Positions 24,789 through 33,654 are shown, counted from the stretch's first letter. The stretch is 64,000 nucleotides of DNA from Clostridiales bacterium (GCA_020063565.1 JAICDB010000011.1:62001-126000); one strand, 5' to 3'. Program-made: numbers and translations. The notes: generated by a model not told the origin, from the letters alone.

Positions 24789-25307
24789 GTGATTTCTAAG
24801 TCGTTGCGCTGGTCTGTAAATGTTGCTAGTATGTTACTGGTAATTGTGCTTGTACTAACACTGTATAATGTTTGCCAGGTCAGAAAACACCCTGCAAAAG
24901 TCCCATCAATATGCGGCTATAATTTTTTCTCAGTCCTTTCCGGAAGCATGCAACCGTTGATAGAGGCCGGGGATTTGATTGTAACGAGGAATGTGAATGC
25001 AGAAGAATTGCGAATAGAGGATGTGATAACTTACAGAGTAGATGAAGGATTTTTAGTTACCCATAGGATTGTTGATATAGCATATAAAAACGGAAAGTTA
25101 TTTTTTAAGACTAAAGGGGATGCAAATAAGTATCCGGATAAAAAACCGGTTTTATCTGAGCAGTTGGTAGGTACATTTGTATTTAAGATTCCTAATTTAG
25201 GGTATGTTGCCAATTTTATTAGTACTAAAATATGCTTTATGATCTTTATAATTTTTCCAATAACAATTATAACAATTACAGAGTTTAAAAACAGGCATGA
25301 TAGTTGA
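24789..25307 (+). CDS. sipW: Signal peptidase I, SipW/ER type
   Basis: 172 residues from the GTG at 24789, with GGAGG seven bases before. It has an N-terminal membrane helix (about 8-28), the catalytic serine in SGSMQP (Ser53), the domain segment EAGDLIV, and VTHRIVDI with His92 in place of the lysine general base of ordinary bacterial enzymes, which marks the SipW/archaeal/eukaryotic-ER type. A second membrane helix lies at the C-terminus (about 150-168). It removes signal peptides from exported proteins; in Bacillus SipW processes biofilm matrix proteins. No obvious substrate gene is next to it. Expression is probably set by the c-di-GMP leader. Confidence 0.88.
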   Translation: MISKSLRWSVNVASMLLVIVLVLTLYNVCQVRKHPAKVPSICGYNFFSVLSGSMQPLIEAGDLIVTRNVNAEELRIEDVITYRVDEGFLVTHRIVDIAYKNGKLFFKTKGDANKYPDKKPVLSEQLVGTFVFKIPNLGYVANFISTKICFMIFIIFPITIITITEFKNRHDS

Positions 25308-25534
25308 AAATCAAAATAAGGTTAAAGAGGTGGTAATTGACTTGGTAAGTACCATTCCGATTTTGTAAATTGGATAAACTACTGCCAATTACAGGTGAAA
25401 TCTGGTCTAAAAGGGTTAGAACTGTTAATAGATAAAGTGCATAAATTTTTTCAACTTTTCAGGCTACAAAATTTTATATTATTTCATTCTTAAGGTAAAA
25501 TATTAAAAAATACACTTTTTAAAGGGTGATAAAT

Positions 25535-26464
25535 TTGAACTTCGCAAAAAACATTTCCGACCTCATCGGCAAAACTCCCCTAGTAAAAATCAATAAGCTG
25601 GATGGGGCAGAAAACGCTATAGTCCTGGCCAAAATGGAATACTTCAATCCCGGAGGCAGCGTAAAAGACAGGATTGCCAAAAACATGATCGAGGTTGCAG
25701 AAAAGGAAGGAAAATTGAAAGAAGGCGGTATGATAGTTGAACCTACCAGCGGCAATACCGGGGTAGGACTAGCGTTAATGTCTGCAGTCAAGGGCTATCG
25801 TCTCGTTCTGACAATGCCTGAAACAATGAGTGTTGAAAGAAGGAAGCTTTTCAAGGCACTGGGAGCGGAAGTGGTACTTACTCCGGGCGATAAAGGAATG
25901 AAGGGAGCTATAGAAAAAGCTAAAGAAATAGTACGGGAAAATCCTAATTCTTTCATGCCCCAGCAATTTGAAAACCCTGCCAACCCGGAAATACATAGGC
26001 AAACCACAGCGGAGGAAATCTGGGAAGATACCAACGGTAAAGTGGACATAGTCGTAGGTGGTGTCGGCACCGGTGGAACGATAACCGGAATAGGTGAAGT
26101 ATTGAAAAAACGCAAACCGGATGTAAGGATAGTTGCAGTAGAACCGGCGGAATCTGCTGTTCTTTCGGGTGAAGACCCCGGTCCGCATAAGATACAGGGA
26201 ATCGGGGCAGGTTTTGTGCCGGAAATATTTAACAGTGAAGTAGTTGATGAAATAATTAAGGTAAAAAGTGAAGAAGCCTTTGCTGTTTCCAGAAAACTTG
26301 CCAGGGAAGAGGGACTTTTAGTTGGAATTTCTTCGGGAGCGGCCATGCATGCCGCTTTGGAAATAGCAAAAGAGCAGGATAAGGTGAGTAGCAGGACCAT
26401 AGTAGTTATTTTGCCTGATACGGGAGAAAGATATTTAAGCACACCGCTTTTTGAAGAAGTTTAA
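25535..26464 (+). CDS. cysK: Cysteine synthase (O-acetylserine sulfhydrylase)
   Basis: 309 residues. The TTG at 25535 is preferred because AAAGGGTGA lies just upstream; the GTG at 25526 is inside that site. It is a PLP enzyme of fold type II with GGSVKDR (PLP-binding Lys44), the TSGNTG substrate loop, the [12 protein letters not shown] phosphate-binding loop and the C-terminal GISSGAA. It makes L-cysteine from O-acetylserine and sulfide. There is no S-box or T-box upstream in the 227-bp gap. Sulfur-import genes lie elsewhere in the window (39631-41060). Confidence 0.95.
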   Translation: MNFAKNISDLIGKTPLVKINKLDGAENAIVLAKMEYFNPGGSVKDRIAKNMIEVAEKEGKLKEGGMIVEPTSGNTGVGLALMSAVKGYRLVLTMPETMSVERRKLFKALGAEVVLTPGDKGMKGAIEKAKEIVRENPNSFMPQQFENPANPEIHRQTTAEEIWEDTNGKVDIVVGGVGTGGTITGIGEVLKKRKPDVRIVAVEPAESAVLSGEDPGPHKIQGIGAGFVPEIFNSEVVDEIIKVKSEEAFAVSRKLAREEGLLVGISSGAAMHAALEIAKEQDKVSSRTIVVILPDTGERYLSTPLFEEV

Positions 26465-26607
26465 GACACAGCCGATGTATGTAGTGGCTAGATCCACTAG
26501 ACTCCAAAATTTTTCCAGTGTATCCTTATGCCAAGGGTATCTATTTTTGTGAGTTCGACGGGCGGCGCCCGAGAAAACTACATGTAAAGGTTTTAGGGGA
26601 TTAGCTT
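26465..26607. other. Intergenic hairpins between cysK and the flavoprotein gene
   Basis: It contains AGTGG-N6-CCACT and a GC-rich CGGGC-GGC-GCCCG hairpin in otherwise AT-rich DNA. Neither has a T-run. They might be repeat remnants; no second copy is visible in the window. Confidence 0.3.
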
Positions 26608-28233
26608 ATGGAAAAGTATAATTGTGATCTTTTAGTCGTGGGAGGGGGCCTGGCCGGCCTGGTGGCGGCCATTGAAGCAGCAAAATTAGGACAAGATGTT
26701 ACGTTGCTGAGTAAATGTTGGACGGGTAAAAGCGGAAACACAGTTATTTCTGAGGCCAACTTTGCTCTGGGGATTGCCGGTGACGGGTCTGAAGATTCTC
26801 CGCAGCTTTTTTCAGAAGACATTTTAAGAAGTGGTCGGGGAGTCAATGATCCTAACCTTGTTCAAATATTTTCAAAAGAAGCTTTTGAGGCAGTTCCTCT
26901 TTTAGAGGAGTATGGTATAAAGTTGGTACATACTGATGGAAAACCGGCTAAAAAACAGCCGCCCGGCCATTCCGCTCCCAGGTTTCTTTCTGTAAAGAAT
27001 GTTCACTATTCCTATCACTTGAAAGGTATGAATATTACTGATCAACTGGTCAAAAAGGCCGCTGATTATAATGTCAAAATTTTAAACAATCAATGTGTTA
27101 TTGAAATTTTAACTGAAAATAATACGGCTCAAGGTGTTTTGGCACTGGATAAGAAAACGGGAAAAGTTGCCTGCTTTTTAGCAAAGGCAATTGTTTTAAC
27201 TGCCGGTGGGGGCGGCAGAATCTTTAAAAGAACCAATAACGTTCGAGATATAACGGGTGATTCATATGGGCTTGCTCTAAGTGCGGGTTGCAAACTGCGA
27301 GATATGGAATTTATTCAGTTTTACCCTACAATGAGTGTTTGGCCAATCAAGATTCCTGTAACAAATTCTCTGTTATCAGCCGGAGCCTTTTTGCAAAATG
27401 CCGATAACGAAAGATTCATGCAAAGGTATGATCCGAGGGGCGATCTTGCTACCCGAGATGTCATGTCCAGGGCAATTTTCAAGGAGATATCCGAAGGGCG
27501 GGGAGTAAATGGCTGTGTTTATTTAAATTTCTCTGAAATTCCCGCTGAAACCTTTACTAGAGATTATTCCTGGCTAAAAAATGTCTTTGATAAAAGAGGT
27601 TTTAATTTTAAGTCTGACCGTCTCTTAATTCAACCGACGACTCACTTTTTCTGCGGTGGAATAGCTGTAAATGAAAAACTCCAAACAAATGTGGAGGGTT
27701 TGTTTGCTGCAGGTGAAGCCGTAGGAGGTTTACACGGGAGCAATCGCCTCCCCGGAACTGCACTTGCGGAAGCGTTAGTCTTTGGAAGGCGTGCGGCAGT
27801 TAACTCCGTAAACTATAGCAAAAATATTGAAAAAAGAAATAAATTTCAGGGCAGAAGTTTCCGGCCTCAAGCCCGAGGCGGTACCATAAAGCTTCAAGAA
27901 ATTAGTGCTCAACTGCGAAACATTATGTGGAATAATGCTTCCATACTTAGGGATAAAAAATCATTACAAAAGGCATTACAGGTGGTGCTGGAGTGCAACC
28001 TTCTTTTAAATAAAGCGGGTGTCGGTTCTCCCCTGGAAGTGGTAAAATATTATGAAACAAAAAATATGTGTTTGGCAGCACAAGCTATAATCAACTCAGC
28101 CCTTTTTCGTCAAGAGAGTAGAGGAAGCCATTTTCGTGAAGATTATCAAAATGAGCGTGAGGAATACAGCGGTAAGAATTCTGTAAGTTTTTTAGATGAT
28201 AGCAAATCCGAAATTATAGTTAAAATGTTTTGA
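26608..28233 (+). CDS. FAD-dependent oxidoreductase, fumarate reductase/aspartate oxidase family
   Basis: 541 residues. The N-terminal dinucleotide-binding motif is VVGGGLAGLVAAIEAAKLG (about 10-28). Later signatures are TAGGGGR, EFIQFYPT, the catalytic-domain segment THFFCGGIAV and the FAD-binding end GLFAAGEAVGGLHGSNRLPG. This is the frdA/sdhA/nadB family of soluble flavoproteins. No iron-sulfur or membrane partner is adjacent, so it cannot be called a complete respiratory fumarate reductase; a soluble electron-donor-linked reductase is possible. The substrate is not determined. Confidence 0.8.
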   Translation: MEKYNCDLLVVGGGLAGLVAAIEAAKLGQDVTLLSKCWTGKSGNTVISEANFALGIAGDGSEDSPQLFSEDILRSGRGVNDPNLVQIFSKEAFEAVPLLEEYGIKLVHTDGKPAKKQPPGHSAPRFLSVKNVHYSYHLKGMNITDQLVKKAADYNVKILNNQCVIEILTENNTAQGVLALDKKTGKVACFLAKAIVLTAGGGGRIFKRTNNVRDITGDSYGLALSAGCKLRDMEFIQFYPTMSVWPIKIPVTNSLLSAGAFLQNADNERFMQRYDPRGDLATRDVMSRAIFKEISEGRGVNGCVYLNFSEIPAETFTRDYSWLKNVFDKRGFNFKSDRLLIQPTTHFFCGGIAVNEKLQTNVEGLFAAGEAVGGLHGSNRLPGTALAEALVFGRRAAVNSVNYSKNIEKRNKFQGRSFRPQARGGTIKLQEISAQLRNIMWNNASILRDKKSLQKALQVVLECNLLLNKAGVGSPLEVVKYYETKNMCLAAQAIINSALFRQESRGSHFREDYQNEREEYSGKNSVSFLDDSKSEIIVKMF

Positions 28234-28337
28234 GTTGAAAAATATTTTCATATTTCCCGAAAATAGCCCTTTGGTTCTTCTAAAAGCTCATGTATAATAG
28301 ATTGTAACGAAAGGTACAAAACCGGTGGTGATATTGC

Positions 28338-29387
28338 ATGAATCCATATTATAGCATACTTACAAAGGCAGAAGATACGGGCAATCTATCAGCCGGTGAA
28401 ATAAAAAATCTTTTAGACCCGCCTTCTTCCAAAGAAGAAAACGAACTCTTCAAAGCTGCTGATAGAGTCCGTCAGTATTATATGGGGGATGAAATCTGGC
28501 TCAGAGGTATAATCGAATTTTCCAATAAGTGCAGTAGAAACTGTATTTACTGTGGACTTCGGGCCCAAAATACCAAGAAGTGGCGCTATGAAATGACTGT
28601 AGATGAGATAGTGAATACTTCGAAATTAATTGCTTCCCTAGAAATAGGTACTGTCGTCTTACAGAGCGGTGAATATCGTTCGTGTCCCCTTGAAAAATTG
28701 AAAACGGTCATCAAAAGAATAAAGGAAATTGATCTTGCGATAACATTAAGTATAGGTGAATACCCGCGGGATATTTACAGGGAATTAAAACAGGCCGGTG
28801 CCGACAGGTTTTTATTACGGCATGAAACTGCTGATCCCGACCTGTATGAGGAACTTCACCCCGGCTACAAGATTAAAGACAGAATAAATGCTCTGAAAAT
28901 TTTAAAAGAAGAAGGCTATGAAGTTGGTTGTGGGTTCATGGTTGGTTTACCGGGCCAAACTTTGGATATTTTAGCTAAAGATGTGCTGTTATGCAAAGAT
29001 ATTGAAGCTGACATGGTGGGTATAGGACCTTTTATTCCCCATCCCGATACCATTTTAAAGGATGAAAAGCAGGGAGACTTTCAGATGACATTGCGATTAC
29101 TGGCGGCAATCAGACTGGTCTGCCGTGATGTGCATCTCCCGGCAACCACAGCTATGGCAACGATTGATGAATTTGGCAGGGAAAAAGCCTGGCAGGCGGG
29201 GGCAAATGTTGTTATGCCCACTGCAACGCCAAAACCTTACAGACAGGCCTATGAACTATATCCTGATAAAAAGTGCCTGGAAGATTCTGTGGAGCACTGT
29301 AGAGGATGTTTGGAAATGAGAATTCTCTCTGTAGGACGAAAAGTTGGTATTGGGCAGGGAGGATCGTATAAAAAAAAGAAAAAATAA
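28338..29387 (+). CDS. hydE: [FeFe]-hydrogenase maturase HydE (radical SAM)
   Basis: 349 residues. The radical-SAM motif CSRNCIYC contributes Cys65, Cys69 and Cys72. QSGEYRS, RHETADPDLYEELHPGY and GFMVGLPGQT are HydE signatures, and GIGPFIPHPDT follows. HydE works with HydG and HydF to build the diiron subcluster of [FeFe]-hydrogenase; those partners are not in the window. The C-terminal tail ends in a lysine run. It is followed by a terminator, so it forms a single-gene unit. Confidence 0.92.
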   Translation: MNPYYSILTKAEDTGNLSAGEIKNLLDPPSSKEENELFKAADRVRQYYMGDEIWLRGIIEFSNKCSRNCIYCGLRAQNTKKWRYEMTVDEIVNTSKLIASLEIGTVVLQSGEYRSCPLEKLKTVIKRIKEIDLAITLSIGEYPRDIYRELKQAGADRFLLRHETADPDLYEELHPGYKIKDRINALKILKEEGYEVGCGFMVGLPGQTLDILAKDVLLCKDIEADMVGIGPFIPHPDTILKDEKQGDFQMTLRLLAAIRLVCRDVHLPATTAMATIDEFGREKAWQAGANVVMPTATPKPYRQAYELYPDKKCLEDSVEHCRGCLEMRILSVGRKVGIGQGGSYKKKKK

Positions 29388-29390
29388 CAA

Positions 29391-29428
29391 AAAAGATAAC
29401 CGCTGTTCTTCGGCGGTTATCTTTTTTT
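29391..29428 (+). terminator. Terminator after hydE
   Basis: AAGATAACCGC (29393-29403) pairs with GCGGTTATCTT (29413-29423), followed by T7. Confidence 0.92.
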
Positions 29429-29528
29429 ATAGGAATAAATTTGATGAAAAAATAATACCGGTTTCACAATTTAAACTGGCGGTACATAACATAGAGTATA
29501 AAACAATTACTGGATTAGGAGGAAAACT

Positions 29529-29801
29529 ATGGCTAATCCTAAAGAGGACTACAGGTCACCTTATGAATACACCGGTTATCCCGGTTGCCCGGATAATCCA
29601 GATTATCCTGAGTATCCATCTCATCCTGATTGCCCTTATTATCCCGAGTATCCGGACTATAAAATTTATCCCTGGATTGATTTGGCGGAGGCATTTGTAC
29701 TTTGGCAAAGATTTGGAAGATTATATCCTCCGGAAGAAGCTCTAATGAAGGGAACTTTATTTCCTGGACTTTGGAGACCTTATCAAAATCGTAGAAGATA
29801 A
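29529..29801 (+). CDS. cotJA: Spore coat protein CotJA
   Basis: 90 residues; the ATG follows GGAGGAAAAC. The N-terminal half is rich in Tyr and Pro with YPG/DYPEYP repeats. The C-terminal half has the CotJA domain (PWIDLAEAFVLWQRFGRLYPP, then GTLFPGLWRPY). CotJA anchors the CotJ complex in the inner spore coat. It is the first gene of the cotJABC operon, with cotJB 15 bases downstream. The Tyr/Pro tail is typical but longer than in Bacillus. Confidence 0.9.
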   Translation: MANPKEDYRSPYEYTGYPGCPDNPDYPEYPSHPDCPYYPEYPDYKIYPWIDLAEAFVLWQRFGRLYPPEEALMKGTLFPGLWRPYQNRRR

Positions 29802-29816
29802 TGGGGAGGTGGATTT

Positions 29817-30086
29817 ATGAGAATGGATAAAAAGCAGTATGCTGCACTTAAGGAACTAATGCAGCTAAATTTTGTTATGACTGAACTTCGATTGTATTTA
29901 GATACTCACCCAAGCGATGTAGAGGCTTTACAAACCTACAATATTGTAGCAATGAGATATCACAAAAAATTAATGGAATATCAAAGAAGATACGGAATGA
30001 TACATGCTGATGCCATAGATCATGTAAATCCCGAACGGTGGAGTTGGATTGATAGTCCTTGGCCATGGGAGATAGAGTATAGATGA
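29817..30086 (+). CDS. cotJB: Spore coat protein CotJB
   Basis: 89 residues; the ATG follows GGGGAGGTGG. It is a small helical protein with the family segments LMQLNFVMTELRLYLDTHP and a C-terminal SWIDSPWPWE. It acts with CotJA and CotJC in the spore coat. It is tightly spaced between them (15-base gaps), so they form one transcript, expected to be under mother-cell sigma factors, although no convincing sigma-E or sigma-K promoter was identified. Confidence 0.9.
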   Translation: MRMDKKQYAALKELMQLNFVMTELRLYLDTHPSDVEALQTYNIVAMRYHKKLMEYQRRYGMIHADAIDHVNPERWSWIDSPWPWEIEYR

Positions 30087-30101
30087 GGAGGGCAGAACTA
30101 T

Positions 30102-30674
30102 ATGTGGATGTATGATAAAAAGCTTGAATATCCGGTAAGGGTAACAAAGCCCGATGTTCAAATGGCAAAATACCTTATGACTCAATATGGAGGGCCTGAC
30201 GGTGAATTGTCGGCAGCCATCAGGTATCTGAATCAGCGTTATACCATTCCTACAAATAGAGCAAAGGGTCTTTTAACTGATATAGGTACTGAAGAATTGG
30301 CCCATTGGGAAATGATAGGCACCATGATATATAAACTACTGAAGGGTGTACCGCCGGAAAAAATAAAGGAAGCAGGACTCGGTTCCCACTATGCTATGCA
30401 TGATAACGCTCTATTTCCGTCAGATGCGGCAGGCGTACCCTGGACTGCAGCATATATTCAGGCCCACGGAGACCCGATAGCTGACCTGCATGAAGATATG
30501 GCTGCAGAGCAGAAGGCTCGGGCGACTTATGAACACTTAATTAGATTGACTGACGACCCGGGACTGATAGACTCCTTGAGGTTCCTGCGGGAAAGGGAAG
30601 TAGTCCACTTCCAGCGATTTGGAGAAGCTTTGAATTATGTGCATGAAAAGATGGAGAGGAAAGAATACTATTAA
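30102..30674 (+). CDS. cotJC: Spore coat CotJC, manganese-catalase family
   Basis: 190 residues with a ferritin-like four-helix fold. Likely metal ligands are in IGTEELAHWEMIGTM and in the later EDMAAEQKARATYEHL and REREVVHFQRFGEAL segments, matching the dimanganese-catalase ligand pattern. It may detoxify peroxide at the spore surface. It is the last gene of cotJABC before a strong hairpin terminator. Confidence 0.92.
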   Translation: MWMYDKKLEYPVRVTKPDVQMAKYLMTQYGGPDGELSAAIRYLNQRYTIPTNRAKGLLTDIGTEELAHWEMIGTMIYKLLKGVPPEKIKEAGLGSHYAMHDNALFPSDAAGVPWTAAYIQAHGDPIADLHEDMAAEQKARATYEHLIRLTDDPGLIDSLRFLREREVVHFQRFGEALNYVHEKMERKEYY

Positions 30675-30680
30675 AATAAT

Positions 30681-30717
30681 AAGGGGCAACTCAAAAATAA
30701 TGAGTTAGCCCCTTTTC
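30681..30717 (+). terminator. Terminator after cotJABC
   Basis: A long hairpin: AAGGGGC...CTCA (30681-30693) with TGAG...GCCCCTT (30701-30714), then T4. Confidence 0.9.
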
Positions 30718-30813
30718 AATTCGTTATTCAGTTCCGAGGTAGATAGTTATTATAGATTTGTTGAAAGCCTATGTTTATTTATGGATTTTTGAAATAAAGT
30801 CTGAAATAAAGTC

Positions 30814-30842
30814 TTGTAATATTATTATTTTTTTGCTAAAAT
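30814..30842 (+). promoter_or_regulatory. Candidate promoter of the pheA T-box leader
   Basis: TTGTAA (30814-30819), a 17-base spacer and TAAAAT (30837-30842), immediately before the leader RNA. Confidence 0.55.
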
Positions 30843-31122
30843 AAGTAAAAATAAATGTAACAAATTGATAAAAACTATGAAGGAGAAAAGTAAGTTAACT
30901 TCGACTTTCCAGGGAGAAGGTGCCATTGACTGGAAGCACCTTTAATGTTTGATTTAACTGAAGTTCTCTCCGGAGTTGCCGGTTGAAAACTTTTGAGTGA
31001 GTAGGCTGAGCCGTAGTCTTCCAACGTTACATGGAAGGGGTATCGGAACATTAGTTCCCGTATCTTGAGTTGAGTGGATTTGTTTTTCAGAGCAAATCAA
31101 CTAGAGTGGTAACGCGGTAAGC

Positions 31123-31160
31123 AAAAGCTTTTCGTCTCTAAATGGCGAATAGCTTTTTTT
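31123..31160 (+). terminator. T-box terminator 1
   Basis: 31123-31134 pairs with 31146-31157 with one mismatch, followed by T. It competes with the antiterminator containing the first T-box. Confidence 0.85.
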
Positions 31161-31270
31161 GTTAGGAATTAATGGTCGGTAGGGTATGTATAATTTTATT
31201 CTTTTGGGAACTGGTTCCTGTACCTGTTGAGTGGGCCCTTTTTAAGGGTCAATTAGGGTGGTACCACGGA

Positions 31271-31318
31271 AGCCCACAGCTTTCGTCCCTTTGAGGACAA
31301 TAGCTGTGGGCTTTTTTA
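31271..31318 (+). terminator. T-box terminator 2
   Basis: A perfect 11-bp stem AGCCCACAGCT (31271-31281) with AGCTGTGGGCT (31302-31312), then T6. It competes with the second T-box antiterminator. Confidence 0.9.
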
Positions 31319-31338
31319 TTTAAAGGAGGGGATTGTAA

Positions 31339-32478
31339 ATGCTTAAAAAAGTTGGTTTTTTGGGTCCCGAAGGTTCATTTTCTGAGGAAGCAGTACTTAA
31401 ATATATCGGAAAAGACCACTGGATAAAAACACCATATAATACATTGGAAGATGTATTTTTATCAGTTGAATCGGGAGAAACTCAAATTGGTATTGTACCC
31501 ATAGAAAATTCCTGTGAGGGTGCTGTTAATCAAACTCTTGATTTGCTGGCATATGAATATAATTTAAAAATAGCAGGAGAGATAATTTTACCTATCAAGC
31601 ATAATCTACTATTGAGGAGTGATTCGGATATAAATAAACTGGAATGTATCCTCTCTCACCCTCAAGCTCTGGCCCAGTGTAGAAAATATTTGTCGGCTAA
31701 TTTTTCAGATATCCCATTATTGGAAGTTTCAAGTACTGCTGAAGCTGCCCGTCAGGTGAAATATTCCGAAAAAGACTGGGCGGCCATTGGAACGGAAAGA
31801 GCTGCCCGTGCATACGGGCTTAATGTTGCAGCCAGGAATATCAATGACACTTCAAAAAACGAAACAAGATTTATAGTTCTTTCCCGAGAAAATAACAACT
31901 GCATCGGAAAGAAATGTAAAACTTCCCTCTTGGTTTATATTCATCATTGGCCTGGCGCCCTGTTTCAGGTTCTTAAAGAGTTTTATTTAAAAGGAATTAA
32001 TCTCACAAAGATAGAATCAAGACCTACAAAAACAAAGATTGGTGATTACTTGTTTTTTATAGACTTTGAGGGATATTACCAAGAACCAAGGGTTAGAGAA
32101 GCTTTAGAGGGAATTAAAGCAGTAGCACAAAAAGTACGGGTATTGGGATCATATCCTTCATATCCCTCAACTGAATATGAAGTCGAGGGAAACAAGACTA
32201 TGTCTTCCCCCACTTTGGATAATTTGAGACAAGAAATTGACCTCATTGATGAACAAATTATCGAATTGCTTGGAAAGCGTACTAAGCTGGTAGACAGGGT
32301 GGCAAATTTTAAAGAGACTGCTGCGAAGGTACGTGACCCGGAACGAGAAAGATTTGTTATAAAGAAGCTTAAGAGAGTTGCCGTAGAAAAAGGATTTCAT
32401 CCTGATGTGGCAGTTAAAATATATAAAATTCTTTTTGATCATTTTGTTAGCCAGCAGAAAAGAAAACTTGCCAAATAA
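31339..32478 (+). CDS. pheA: Bifunctional prephenate dehydratase / chorismate mutase (dehydratase first)
   Basis: 379 residues. It begins with a prephenate dehydratase domain (about 1-185; FLGPEGSFSEEA, IPIENSCEGAV, NETRF near its end), then an ACT domain (about 195-270; with SLLVYIHHWPGAL and ESRPTK, the Phe-binding region) and a C-terminal AroQ-type chorismate mutase (about 292-375; LRQEIDLIDEQIIELLGKR). The usual enterobacterial P-protein has mutase first; here the order is reversed. It makes phenylpyruvate for phenylalanine synthesis and is likely feedback-regulated through ACT. Expression is under the T-box leader. Confidence 0.94.
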   Translation: MLKKVGFLGPEGSFSEEAVLKYIGKDHWIKTPYNTLEDVFLSVESGETQIGIVPIENSCEGAVNQTLDLLAYEYNLKIAGEIILPIKHNLLLRSDSDINKLECILSHPQALAQCRKYLSANFSDIPLLEVSSTAEAARQVKYSEKDWAAIGTERAARAYGLNVAARNINDTSKNETRFIVLSRENNNCIGKKCKTSLLVYIHHWPGALFQVLKEFYLKGINLTKIESRPTKTKIGDYLFFIDFEGYYQEPRVREALEGIKAVAQKVRVLGSYPSYPSTEYEVEGNKTMSSPTLDNLRQEIDLIDEQIIELLGKRTKLVDRVANFKETAAKVRDPERERFVIKKLKRVAVEKGFHPDVAVKIYKILFDHFVSQQKRKLAK

Positions 32479-32500
32479 GAAGAGTATTACTAAAAAAGAG

Positions 32501-32530
32501 AAGCAGCATGTTCCGTACCATGCTGCTTTA
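32501..32530 (+). terminator. Terminator after pheA
   Basis: AAGCAGCATG (32501-32510) pairs with CATGCTGCTT (32519-32528). Confidence 0.8.
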
Positions 32531-32592
32531 ATATTAATGTGGATTCCGATATACACATAAAATTTTTTCATTATAACATAACTTTTACAATT

Positions 32593-33399
32593 TTAATCAT
32601 CATTTCCCATGAAGGTATCGAAAAGAAAGCCTCCCAGTGAACCTTCTCCCTTATCTTTACCCTGTCCTTGGGGAGCTGCTGCAAAAACTCTACTTGCAAG
32701 TCTGCTGAAAGGCAATGATTGCAGCCAAACCGTTCCCGGGCCTTGAAGCGTAGCGAAGAAAAGACCTTCTCCGCCAAATAATGCTGTTTTAATTCCTTTC
32801 ACAAATTGAATATCATAATTCACATTACTTGTCATAGCCACTAAACAACCTGTATCTACCCGTACTATTTCTCCCGGCTGTAATTCTTTTTTAACTATCG
32901 TACCCCCCGCATGGCAGAATGCCATTCCATCTCCTTCAATTTTCTGCATGATAAAACCTTCACCGCCAAAGAAACCGACCCCAATTCGCTTTTGAAAAGC
33001 TATGCCGATTGAGATTCCCTTTGCTCCGGCAAGAAAAGTATCTTTTTGGCAAATAATTTGATTATCATACTGCGATAGATCCAGAGGAATTATTTTACCG
33101 GGGTAAGGACTTGCGAAAGTAACGTGTTTTTTTCCTTGGCTAGTATTTGTAAAAACAGTCATAAACAAACTTTCACCGGTTAAAAGCCTTTTTCCGGCCC
33201 CAACAAACTTACCCAATAAACCACCTGGGCCTCTCTCAGAACCATCACCAAAAATGGTTTCCATCTCAATACCATCTTCCATATACATTAAGGACCCTGC
33301 TTCAGCTATTGCACTTTCTCCCGGGTCAAGTTCAATTTCAACGCACTGCATTTCAGTACCTTTTAGATCATAATCAATTTCATGTACATTGGTTGGCAT
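32593..33399 (-). CDS. AIM24/TIGR00266 family protein
   Basis: 268 residues with an all-beta fold containing repeated glycine-rich strands. MYMEDGIEMETIFGDG near residue 40, followed by a GGLLGKFVGAGKRLLTGES segment, is diagnostic of TIGR00266. A final glycine-rich tail (QGQGKDKGEGSLGGFLFD) is typical. Function is unknown in bacteria; the yeast homologue acts at the mitochondrial inner membrane. The gene is transcribed alone, convergent to pheA. Confidence 0.88.
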   Translation of the reverse strand: MPTNVHEIDYDLKGTEMQCVEIELDPGESAIAEAGSLMYMEDGIEMETIFGDGSERGPGGLLGKFVGAGKRLLTGESLFMTVFTNTSQGKKHVTFASPYPGKIIPLDLSQYDNQIICQKDTFLAGAKGISIGIAFQKRIGVGFFGGEGFIMQKIEGDGMAFCHAGGTIVKKELQPGEIVRVDTGCLVAMTSNVNYDIQFVKGIKTALFGGEGLFFATLQGPGTVWLQSLPFSRLASRVFAAAPQGQGKDKGEGSLGGFLFDTFMGNDD

Positions 33400-33557
33400 T
33401 TCAACATCTCCTTTGATTATTTTCTAAAGTGGTAAATATTACACCTCGCAATGATTTGTATATAATAAGTGTAGTATGAAAAAAATACCTATTCAATACT
33501 CATTATATCATATAGTGGAGAAAGCGGTTCTTAATAAAGAGTTTAGGGACAAAAGAT

Positions 33558-33588
33558 CATGAACTATCCTGGTTCATGGCTGTTTTTA
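33558..33588 (+). other. Hairpin upstream of the Uma2 gene
   Basis: CATGAAC (33558-33564) pairs with GTTCATG (33572-33578), followed shortly by T5. It looks like a terminator, but no plus-strand gene ends upstream. It may be a regulatory hairpin or remnant. A TATAAT at 33605-33610 lies just after it. Confidence 0.35.
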
Positions 33589-33654
33589 TACCTGGATTTT
33601 ATGGTATAATATGGGTATAGTATAATCTATATGATTTTCTTAGGAGTGATCTTT

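Larger units (their letters stand above)
30870..31318 (+). promoter_or_regulatory. T-box leader with a partial second T-box unit
   Basis: The first unit has a Stem I (GAAGGAGAAAAGTAA with the AGTA element, a GGTGCC...GGAAGCACC distal arm and closing TCTCC), a Stem II/III region, the T-box AGAGTGGTAACGCGG (31103-31117) and a terminator (31123-31160). A second unit repeats only the later part: GTTCCxGTA, GTTGAGTGG, the T-box AGGGTGGTACCACGG (31255-31269) and another terminator. The second unit lacks its own Stem I. Both T-boxes have UGGU, fitting a tRNA with discriminator A such as tRNA-Phe or Tyr. The specifier codon could not be fixed by eye. Confidence 0.88.

Noticed and set aside
25795-26442. 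A 215-codon minus-strand open frame opposite cysK
   Set aside because: Antisense shadow of cysK; no family motif and no promoter or ribosome-binding site.
30870-30975. Reading the T-box specifier as Asn, Thr or Phe
   Set aside because: AAC, ACU and UUC can all be placed in or near the internal loop by eye depending on the pairing chosen. Gene context favours Phe, but the structure is not certain enough to call.
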